Shown here one piece after another: positions 15,229 to 20,556 of a DNA stretch of 20,556 bases. Both the position numbers and the translations under genes were made by a program. Source of the stretch: CALLVF01 sp964632205 (GTDB lineage Bacteria > Patescibacteriota > Microgenomatia > UBA1406 > GWC2-37-13); contig CAZWBE010000007.1 in NCBI GenBank assembly GCA_964632205.1, positions 1 through 20,556 of the forward strand, given 5' to 3'. Each line of letters starts with the position of its first letter. Within the stretch, counting starts at the first letter, position 1. The notes under the pieces are model-generated. The model saw only the letters and a list, made by a program, of their open reading frames with translations, did not search any database and was not told where the DNA came from.

Positions 15229-15237
15229 ATTAATAAC

Positions 15238-15269
15238 AATTATAACTTATGCTATTAATTATAACTCAT
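15238..15269 (-). promoter_or_regulatory. Tandem 13-bp repeats, each with TATAAT, before the permease gene
   Basis: On the plus strand AATTATAACTTAT (15238-15250) and AATTATAACTCAT (15257-15269) differ at one base and are 19 bp apart. On the minus strand each holds TATAAT (15263-15258 and 15244-15239). The second ends 10 nt before the permease ATG. They may be two alternative starts or one promoter plus a regulator half-site pair. Confidence 0.35.
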
Positions 15270-15956
15270 TTATCCTTTGGCCAGGGTGAAAACATAAATT
15301 TTTTTTGCGCCGGCTTTTTTTAATGTCCGGCCAGCTTCCTTTACGGTTGCTCCGGAAGTGATTATATCATCAACTAAAAGGATGTTTTTATTGAAAAGTT
15401 GGGGTTGATTCTTAATAATAAAAGCACCACGAGTTTCAAAATAACGTTCTTTTTTTGTTGCCATTTGAGCCAGAAAATGGGTGGCCTTTTTTCTTTCTAA
15501 AAAATCAACAATTGATAATCCTAAGATTTTGCTCAAAAAATCACTAATAATTTGTGCCTGATTAAAGCCCCGTTTTCTTAAGCGACTGGAATGAAGAGGA
15601 ATTGGTTGAATCAAGCAATTATTAAAAAGCTCTTTATAAAGCCTTATTCTCTCAATAATTTGTTGAGAAACAATAATAAATAACTCACTAAACGCCTGTC
15701 TCACTAAATGGTATTTAATATTTTTAATAATTTTTCTCATTGTCTCATTGTAATAAAAAATAGATATTGCTCCATCTATTGACAACTTTCTAGAACAAGA
15801 AGGATGAGTTAAGCCTAAGGGGCTGGAAGAATGACAATAAAGACATCGGTCTTTTTCTATAGGTTTAAGCTGGTAACGACAATTAAGACAAATATAGCTG
15901 CCAAGAAAACCACAACTTAAACAAGCTTTAGGAAAAAGAAAGTCGATAAAAGACAT
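15270..15956 (-). CDS. comF: ComF-family phosphoribosyltransferase-like protein
   Basis: This 228-residue protein fuses an N-terminal zinc region with C12-x2-C15, C23-x2-C26, C38-x2-C41 and C54 to a PRTase fold. The PRTase marks are RLRKRGFNQAQ (125-135) and the PRPP loop NILLVDDIITSGATVKEAG (191-209). ComF proteins are needed for DNA uptake in competent bacteria; the biochemical reaction is not established. No comEC or pilus gene lies in this window, so a competence role is only inferred. It is the first gene of a leftward series with the AI-2E-type permease and the FAD oxidoreductase, and is divergent from nrdR. Confidence 0.9.
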   Translation of the reverse strand: MSFIDFLFPKACLSCGFLGSYICLNCRYQLKPIEKDRCLYCHSSSPLGLTHPSCSRKLSIDGAISIFYYNETMRKIIKNIKYHLVRQAFSELFIIVSQQIIERIRLYKELFNNCLIQPIPLHSSRLRKRGFNQAQIISDFLSKILGLSIVDFLERKKATHFLAQMATKKERYFETRGAFIIKNQPQLFNKNILLVDDIITSGATVKEAGRTLKKAGAKKIYVFTLAKG

Positions 15957-15970
15957 GGTTTTTAATCGTG

Positions 15971-15987
15971 GTTATAATCATTATAAC
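15971..15987. promoter_or_regulatory. 17-bp palindrome with -10 boxes on both strands upstream of comF
   Basis: GTTATAATCATTATAAC is perfectly symmetric around one base. The minus strand reads TGTTATAAT, an extended -10 whose hexamer (15985-15980) ends 23 nt before the comF ATG. The plus strand also has TATAAT (15973-15978), pointing toward nrdR 170 bp away. It could be a bidirectional promoter or an operator over the comF -10. Confidence 0.45.
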
Positions 15988-16103
15988 AATTATTTTTCCC
16001 TATCTTGTTCAAAAAATTTTTTTGAACCAAACTTTTTTAAAAAACCACCTTACTAATTAAAGCTAATTTTTAAACTGATATATTTTGATTATATTTTGAC
16101 CTC

Positions 16104-16130
16104 TTGAAAAACTATTAGTAGTGTTATAAA
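16104..16130 (+). promoter_or_regulatory. nrdR promoter with probable NrdR box in the spacer
   Basis: TTGAAA (16104-16109) and TATAAA (16125-16130) are 15 bp apart; TGT directly before the -10 makes it an extended -10. The 16-mer AAACTATTAGTAGTGT (16109-16124) agrees with the known NrdR box acaCwAtATaTwGtgt at 12 positions, including the C, the A and T flanks, and the GTGT end. Sitting between -35 and -10 it would block polymerase. A weaker candidate at 16073-16088 (10 matches) is 36 bp upstream. NrdR binding and autoregulation are inferred. Confidence 0.55.
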
Positions 16131-16146
16131 TTTTCAGAGGCGCTAT

Positions 16147-16590
16147 ATGTTTTGCATTTTTTGTCAAAACACCGACACGGAGGTAATCGAAACTCGACTA
16201 TCAGATGATGGTAAAAGCGTAAGAAGAAGAAGACGCTGTCCAAAATGTGATAAAAGATTTACCACTTATGAACGCGTCGAAGAATTGCCAATATTGGTAA
16301 TCAAAAGAGACGGAAGAAGAGAAAGGTTTGATAGAGAAAAATTAAGAAAAGGGGTTATTAAGGCTTGTGAAAAAACTAAAGTGACATTAGATGAGATTGA
16401 AAAAATAATGGCCGCGATTGAAGGAGAGTTAAAACAACAAGAAACAACCGAAATAGAAAGCAGATTTATTGGCGATTTAGTTGCTCGCCATTTAAAAAAA
16501 ATTGATAAGGTTGCCTATATCCGCTTTGCCTCGGTATTTCGGCGATTTGTTGATTTGGAGGATTTTGAAAAGGAGTTAAAAAAGTTATAA
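16147..16590 (+). CDS. nrdR: Transcriptional repressor NrdR
   Basis: NrdR represses ribonucleotide reductase genes when its ATP-cone senses dATP. This 147-residue protein has the zinc ribbon C3-x2-C6 and C31-x2-C34, with the DNA-contacting basic stretch KSVRRRRRCPKCDKRFTTYER (23-43), then the ATP-cone (about 47-137) beginning LPILVIKRDGRRERFDREKLRKGV and ending KVAYIRFASVFRRF. ATG 16147 is preceded by AGAGG at 16136-16140 with 6-nt spacing, one of the few ribosome binding sites visible here. It is the first gene of the nrdR-nrdJ-adenosyltransferase set and lies 38 bp before nrdJ, its obvious target. Confidence 0.97.
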   Translation: MFCIFCQNTDTEVIETRLSDDGKSVRRRRRCPKCDKRFTTYERVEELPILVIKRDGRRERFDREKLRKGVIKACEKTKVTLDEIEKIMAAIEGELKQQETTEIESRFIGDLVARHLKKIDKVAYIRFASVFRRFVDLEDFEKELKKL

Positions 16591-16615
16591 GCCTAATAAA
16601 AATTAGTCAAAACAA

Positions 16616-16621
16616 TACAAT
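16616..16621 (+). promoter_or_regulatory. Possible internal leaderless promoter of nrdJ
   Basis: TACAAT ends 7 nt before the nrdJ ATG, the same geometry as at other genes here. No Shine-Dalgarno sequence precedes nrdJ. The gene could use this promoter, read-through from nrdR, or both. Confidence 0.35.
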
Positions 16622-16628
16622 AATCATT

Positions 16629-18989
16629 ATGAAACTAACTGGCGTTTCCGAAAGGGTTTTTCTTGACCGTTATGCTTTAAAAACCCCCGCCGGTCAACCG
16701 ATTGAAAAAACACCGGCGGAAATGTGGCAACGAATAGCGAAAGCGGTTGCTTTAATTGAAACCAAAAATAAACAGAAATTTTGGGAAAAAGAATTTTTTT
16801 GGGCGATGAAAGATTTTAAATATGTCCCAGGCGGCCGGATTCTTGCTGGTGCCGGCAGTGGTTTTGCTGTTACTTTTTATAATTGCTTTGTCATCCCTAG
16901 TCCTAAAGATTCTCGTCATGGTATTTTGGAAACCTTAAAACAAATGGTTGAAATTATGGCCCGCGGTGGGGGAGTGGGAATTAATCTTTCATCTCTTCGT
17001 CCCCGAGGTACTCGGGTAAAAAAAGTCAATGGTTTTTCTTCCGGTCCTTGTAATTGGGCTGAGCTCTTTTCTGTTGCTACCAAAGACATCATTCAGCAGG
17101 GAGGATCGCGTCGAGGCGCATTGATGCTAATGCTTTGGGATTGGCACCCGGATATTGAAGAATTTATCACTGTTAAACAAGATCTTTCACGAATTAACGG
17201 TGCCAATCTCTCTGTGTGTGTTTCTGATAAGTTTATGACGGCGGTAGAAAAAGATGCTGATTGGCCGCTGGTGTTTCCTGATATTAATGATCCAGAATAT
17301 GATGAAAAATGGGATGGTGATCTTGAAGTTTGGAAAAAACAAGGAAAAAAAGTTATTACTTATAAAGTAGTTAAAGCCCGCAAAATTTGGGATTTAATTG
17401 CCCAGGCCGCCTGGCGTTCAGCCGAGCCAGGTGTAGTTTTTATGGAACGGTATAATAAACTTTATAATAATTGGTATTGGAATCGGATAAACTGTGTTAA
17501 CCCATGTGGCGAGGAGGGTTTACCACCATGGGGAGTATGTAATCTTGGCTCCATTAACCTCTCGGCTTTAGTTAAAGGAGACAACATCGAAAAAAAAGGC
17601 TGGTTTGACTTTGTTACCTTAAAACGGTTGGTTAAGGCGGCTGTTCGTTTTCAAGATAATGTTATTGATATGGATCCTTATATTTTTGAGGGAATAAGAA
17701 AAACCCAATTAGAAGGAGAAAGACGAATCGGGTTGGGGACAATGGGATTAGGCGATGCTTTAATCAAACTTCATTTGCGATATGGTTCAAAAGAATCATT
17801 AAGATTTATTGATAAGGTTTACAAACTCATTCGAGATGTCGCTTATGAAACTTCCGCAGAGATTGCCCTCGAGAAGGGAGCTTTTCCTAAATTTGATAAA
17901 AAATTATATTTGCAAGGAGAATTTATTAAACAATTACCCAAAGAGGTGAAAAAAAAGATAGAAAAATATGGGATTCGAAACTCGCTTCTTTTAATGCAGG
18001 CGCCTACCGGTTCAACCTCCTTGATGGCCAACACCACCTCAGGGATTGAACCAGTGTTTGAGTTTGAATTTATAAGAAAAGATCGATTGGGAACACATGT
18101 CATCCGCCACCATTTATATAATCAATGGTATAAAAATCATGAAAAAGAAATTCGTGGGGGAAAAATAAAAAAACCTGAATGGTTTGTCTCGGCAAATGAG
18201 CTAACTCCCGAAGACCATGTTAAGGTCCAGGCCGCTATCCAAAAGTATGTCGATGCCTCAATCTCAAAAACAGTCAACGCGCCAAAAACGCACACCGTTG
18301 AAGATGTTAAAAAACTCTACACTCTCGCTTACAAACTAGGTTGTAAGGGAATAACTTATATGCGAGAAGGTTCTCGACCAGGAGTTTTAGAAAGAAAAAG
18401 TGAGGAAAAACCAGAATCATCATCAATACCGGTTAAACCCCGACCTTTAGTTGTCCACGGCTCAACCTATCGCATCGCTACACCAGTGGGTATTGCTTTT
18501 ATCACCATCAATACCAATGGTGGCAATCCTCCTGAGCCACTGGAGATATTCATCAATGTTGGGAAAGCAGGGAGCGACGTTTATGCCATGGCAGAAGGAT
18601 TGGGCCGAATGATTTCTTTGGCATTAAGATTCTCCTCTCATTTATCACCCACGACCCGAATTAAAGAAATTGTCGAACAACTTAAAGGAATCGGTGGGGC
18701 AAGAAGTCTAGGTTTTGGTAAAGAAAAAATCAGAAGTTTACCAGATGCGGTGGCAAAAATTTTATCCCTTCACTATGGTTTAAATAATAAAAAAGGGGAG
18801 TCAACTAATAACGGAGAGAGTCGGGGGGAGTTGATTTCTCAAACCAGCCAACCCACTCTTCTTCAATCGCCATTACCAACGCAAGATTTAAGTGGTTCTT
18901 TTGACATTTGTCCCTCCTGTGGTGAAGCCACCTTAGTCCATGAGGAAGGTTGTAAAAAATGCTATGGGTGTGGTTATTCAGAATGTTAA
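16629..18989 (+). CDS. nrdJ: Adenosylcobalamin-dependent (class II) ribonucleotide reductase
   Basis: NrdJ reduces ribonucleotides to deoxyribonucleotides using a cobalamin-generated thiyl radical, without oxygen dependence or a second subunit. In 786 residues it shows the first redox Cys C86 (FYNC), ARGGGVGINLSSLRPRG (111-127), the active site NPCGE (N291, C293, E295), second redox Cys near C304 (GVCNLGSINL), and the phosphate loop PTGSTSL (459-465). A TSCPD domain follows (about 608-715), then a Ser/Gln-rich linker and a C-terminal Cys cluster C761-x2-C764, C775, C778, C781, C786, which should relay electrons from thioredoxin. There is no N-terminal ATP-cone, so the dATP off-switch acts only through NrdR transcriptionally, if at all. 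NrdR lies before it and the cofactor enzyme after it. Confidence 0.97.
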   Translation: MKLTGVSERVFLDRYALKTPAGQPIEKTPAEMWQRIAKAVALIETKNKQKFWEKEFFWAMKDFKYVPGGRILAGAGSGFAVTFYNCFVIPSPKDSRHGILETLKQMVEIMARGGGVGINLSSLRPRGTRVKKVNGFSSGPCNWAELFSVATKDIIQQGGSRRGALMLMLWDWHPDIEEFITVKQDLSRINGANLSVCVSDKFMTAVEKDADWPLVFPDINDPEYDEKWDGDLEVWKKQGKKVITYKVVKARKIWDLIAQAAWRSAEPGVVFMERYNKLYNNWYWNRINCVNPCGEEGLPPWGVCNLGSINLSALVKGDNIEKKGWFDFVTLKRLVKAAVRFQDNVIDMDPYIFEGIRKTQLEGERRIGLGTMGLGDALIKLHLRYGSKESLRFIDKVYKLIRDVAYETSAEIALEKGAFPKFDKKLYLQGEFIKQLPKEVKKKIEKYGIRNSLLLMQAPTGSTSLMANTTSGIEPVFEFEFIRKDRLGTHVIRHHLYNQWYKNHEKEIRGGKIKKPEWFVSANELTPEDHVKVQAAIQKYVDASISKTVNAPKTHTVEDVKKLYTLAYKLGCKGITYMREGSRPGVLERKSEEKPESSSIPVKPRPLVVHGSTYRIATPVGIAFITINTNGGNPPEPLEIFINVGKAGSDVYAMAEGLGRMISLALRFSSHLSPTTRIKEIVEQLKGIGGARSLGFGKEKIRSLPDAVAKILSLHYGLNNKKGESTNNGESRGELISQTSQPTLLQSPLPTQDLSGSFDICPSCGEATLVHEEGCKKCYGCGYSEC

Positions 18990-19003
18990 ATAAAACTATC
19001 ATA

Positions 19004-19039
19004 AAAACTCAGTTAATGTGGGAGGAGGTTTTGAGTTTT
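19004..19039 (+). other. Hairpin carrying a strong Shine-Dalgarno-like sequence before the adenosyltransferase gene
   Basis: AAAACTCA (19004-19011) pairs with TGAGTTTT (19032-19039). The loop contains GGGAGGAGG (19020-19028), the best anti-Shine-Dalgarno match in the window besides HU, yet it is 58 nt before ATG 19087. Five bases after the first GGAGG a TTG (19031) opens a 14-codon frame ending TAA 19073-19075, out of frame with the next gene. It could be a leader peptide or an RNA switch. It does not resemble the cobalamin riboswitch. Confidence 0.3.
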
Positions 19040-19086
19040 AATATAGCCAATTTTTTGGGGATTTTTTATCTTTAAACTCTAAATTT

Positions 19087-19617
19087 ATGTCTGTTTGCAC
19101 TAAAACCGGCGATGGGGGAACAACTTTTCTTTATAGCGGTAAACGGGTTTTAAAATCAGATCGGCTGATTGAAGTTTATGGACAATTGGACGAACTTTCC
19201 AGCTTCATCGGCCTTACCATAGCAAAAATTAATTCTTCCTACTACGAAAAAATTTTAACCACTATCCAAAAAGATCTTTACCTGATAATGTCTTTTTTAT
19301 CGGAAGGAAAGTTTGATCTTAATTTTTTGGCTATAAAAACTGAAAAAATTGAAAAAGAAATTAGAAAACTGGAAAAAAAACTCCCTCAATTAACTCGCTT
19401 TCTTCTTCCTCAGGGAAATGAAATCAGCTGCATTCTTCATATTACCCGAACTGTTTGTCGACGAGCGGAAAGAGTATTAGTCCGATCTTTTCAAAAGGAA
19501 AATTATTTAGAAATTGACCGGGAAAGGGGAAAAATTATTGCTTATATAAATCGCCTCTCTGATTTTCTTTTCCTTTTAGCTCGTTTCTTTAATAATAATC
19601 GCGAAGTAATTATTTAA
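19087..19617 (+). CDS. PduO-type cob(I)alamin adenosyltransferase
   Basis: This 176-residue trimeric enzyme transfers the adenosyl group of ATP to cob(I)alamin, giving the coenzyme that NrdJ needs. It has the N-terminal ATP loop TKTGDGGTTFLYSGKRVLK (5-23), D35 in GQLDELSSFIGL (33-43), and the long helix LHITRTVCRRAERVLV (117-132) with the conserved Arg/Glu set, then YINRLSDFLFLLARF (153-167). The usual PGG appears as PQG (108-110). It is 97 bp after nrdJ on the same strand, which ties it to B12-dependent dNTP synthesis rather than diol metabolism; no corrinoid synthesis gene is present in the window. Confidence 0.93.
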   Translation: MSVCTKTGDGGTTFLYSGKRVLKSDRLIEVYGQLDELSSFIGLTIAKINSSYYEKILTTIQKDLYLIMSFLSEGKFDLNFLAIKTEKIEKEIRKLEKKLPQLTRFLLPQGNEISCILHITRTVCRRAERVLVRSFQKENYLEIDRERGKIIAYINRLSDFLFLLARFFNNNREVII

Positions 19618-19774
19618 AACTCAACCAAATCATTTAGACGAAAATTTTTTATCAATTATGTTTTAATTTTAATCGGCGATCGCCACATTAATTTAAATAA
19701 CTTATAGCTAAAAAAATCCAAAAGCCTTAAAATTGTTTAATTAAAAAAATTTTTAATTTTGATCAAGGTTTGTT

Positions 19775-19780
19775 TATAAT
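19775..19780 (+). promoter_or_regulatory. -10 box of the downstream small gene (leaderless)
   Basis: Consensus TATAAT ends 7 nt before ATG 19788; the interval is all T. This favours the ATG over a TTG at 19770 that lies upstream of the box. The -35 region is weak. Confidence 0.5.
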
Positions 19781-19787
19781 TTTTTTT

Positions 19788-20207
19788 ATGACCACAAAAA
19801 ATTTTACCCCAATTAATCATTTACTCAAAAAATCCGCCCCTCAACCAACCTCTTTGTTAAAAGAAGCTGAGCCTGTTAGTAGGCAACCAGAGGTTTTGGA
19901 AATAAAAGAAGTCGTAGAACATAGGGTTGAAAAAGAAGTTAGGCCTTTTGTTCATACTCGCTCTGAAACAATTAAGCTTCCTCCTGATTTAAAAAAATTA
20001 GGTCTTCAGCCATCGACAACGACTAGTTTTCCTACCTATCAAAATATTAAACTCCCCATCTCTGATGAAAAAATCATTGTTGGTCTTCATGCCCCTGTTT
20101 CTTCTTCTTTGCGTTGGTTGGCAACGTTGGCGGTTTACCTTCTTAAAATGGCTCATCTGCAGTTAAAAATTATCCATGGTCACGTAGTGAGGGTAATTAG
20201 AAAATAA
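19788..20207 (+). CDS. Unrecognised small protein with a disordered N-terminus
   Basis: From ATG 19788 the protein has 139 residues. Residues 1-60 are rich in Pro, Glu, Lys and Val and probably disordered. Then come two similar short motifs, ETIKLPPDLKKLGLQ (about 62-76) and YQNIKLPISDEKIIVGLHAPV (about 84-104). Residues 105-130 (LRWLATLAVYLLKMAHLQL) form a hydrophobic or amphipathic helix, and the end is basic (GHVVRVIRK). The helix could lie on or span the membrane. I do not recognise the family; conservation in related genomes would be the first thing to test. It stands alone between the adenosyltransferase and thioredoxin genes; the 150 bp before it hold only AT-rich sequence and a GGCGATCGCC palindrome (19675-19684). 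Confidence 0.6.
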   Translation: MTTKNFTPINHLLKKSAPQPTSLLKEAEPVSRQPEVLEIKEVVEHRVEKEVRPFVHTRSETIKLPPDLKKLGLQPSTTTSFPTYQNIKLPISDEKIIVGLHAPVSSSLRWLATLAVYLLKMAHLQLKIIHGHVVRVIRK

Positions 20208-20325
20208 ACATTATTAAAACCATAATTTTCTATTAGATATTTTGAAAAATATTAGGGCTGTTGTGGAAAATTAATTGGCAAGAATAATTTAAAAACCAAT
20301 CATAAAAAAATCTAAAACAGAGGGG

Positions 20326-20556
20326 TTAAAGAATTTTTTTAAGCTCATCCAACAACGTTTCTTTCCCGACAACGCCTACCATTTGGCGAACTACTTGTCC
20401 GTCTTTAAAAATTAAAAAAGTGGGGATAGAAAAAATGGAATATTCGGTGGCTAAGTCGGGATTTTGATCAACGTTGATCTTAACAAATTTAACACTAGTT
20501 AACTCATCCGCTAATTGATCAATTATCGGTCCCACCATCTGACAAGGACCACACCA
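20326..20556 (-). CDS. trxA: Thioredoxin, 5' end outside the window
   Basis: The visible 77 residues start at the window edge with the redox motif WCGPC (20556-20542) and continue QMVGPIIDQLADEL, VKFVKINVDQNPDLATEYSIFSIPTFLIFKDG, with the cis-proline in SIPTF, and VVRQMVGVVGKETLLDELKKIL. This is the C-terminal three quarters of a standard 105-110-residue thioredoxin. It reduces cytoplasmic disulfides and is the likely electron donor for NrdJ, whose C-terminal Cys cluster needs recharging; that link is inferred from known biology and nearness. Its gene converges on the small unrecognised gene; the 118-bp gap holds only weak AT-rich inverted repeats. Confidence 0.95.
   Translation of the reverse strand, partial: WCGPCQMVGPIIDQLADELTSVKFVKINVDQNPDLATEYSIFSIPTFLIFKDGQVVRQMVGVVGKETLLDELKKIL

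Noticed and set aside
18990..19086. Cobalamin riboswitch before the adenosyltransferase gene or before nrdR
   Set aside because: The 97-bp gap is too short and no B12-box sequence is visible there or in 15957-16146.
19675..19684. GGCGATCGCC palindrome resembling the cyanobacterial HIP1 repeat
   Set aside because: I noticed only this one copy in the window; ten bases of symmetry alone do not support a function or a cyanobacterial link.
1..20556. CRISPR arrays, insertion sequences, tRNA and rRNA genes
   Set aside because: No regularly spaced repeats, transposase-like frames or tRNA T-arm sequences other than that of tmRNA were found on reading both strands.

Overview
The window is AT-rich and gene-dense, with short intergenic gaps, small single-domain housekeeping proteins and several family variants (endonuclease Q-like PHP protein, DUF5667 protein, bifunctional phosphoglucose/phosphomannose isomerase, B12-dependent ribonucleotide reductase). 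Together these suggest a Candidate Phyla Radiation (Patescibacteria) genome, most likely Microgenomates. That placement is inferred from gene content and protein style; no rRNA is present to confirm it. TGA is used as an ordinary stop, so the Gracilibacteria/Absconditabacteria code does not apply.

Layout: (1) 1-2.3 kb: the 3' part of an unrecognised charged protein (+), an M24 aminopeptidase (-), and, divergent from it, an Idi-type Nudix gene broken by a one-base frameshift. (2) 2.5-3.4 kb: the trans-translation pair smpB-ssrA (-); the tmRNA is complete and its structure can be read from the sequence. (3) 3.5-6.7 kb: an endonuclease Q-like repair nuclease overlapping an O-antigen ligase-like membrane protein (+), meeting a DUF5667 protein (-) tail to tail. 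(4) 6.7-9.2 kb: HU and RNase Y (-), each with unusual non-coding structure around it, including a 450-bp gene-free stretch with several inverted repeats. (5) 9.2-11.7 kb: a UbiA-type prenyltransferase, recA and recX (-); the UbiA stop and recA start overlap as ATGA. (6) 11.7-16.0 kb: PGI/PMI (+), then a leftward series comF, AI-2E-type permease, FAD oxidoreductase. (7) 16.1-19.6 kb: nrdR-nrdJ-cob(I)alamin adenosyltransferase (+), a compact module for B12-dependent dNTP synthesis with a probable NrdR box inside the nrdR promoter. (8) 19.8-20.5 kb: an unrecognised small protein (+) and the 3' part of thioredoxin (-).

Functional threads: DNA maintenance (EndoQ, RecA, RecX, HU, ComF), RNA and translation quality control (tmRNA, SmpB, RNase Y), dNTP supply (NrdR, NrdJ, its cofactor enzyme, and thioredoxin as a possible reductant), and envelope/sugar chemistry (Idi-like, UbiA-like, PGI/PMI, O-antigen ligase-like, FAD oxidoreductase).

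The most distinctive features are non-coding or lesion-type: many start codons lie only 5-7 nt downstream of a -10 box (predicted leaderless mRNAs), divergent promoters share palindromic -10 elements, the tmRNA tag ends AYVN rather than LAA, and idi carries a frameshift plus a Ser in place of the catalytic Cys. I see no CRISPR array, transposase, tRNA or phage gene.
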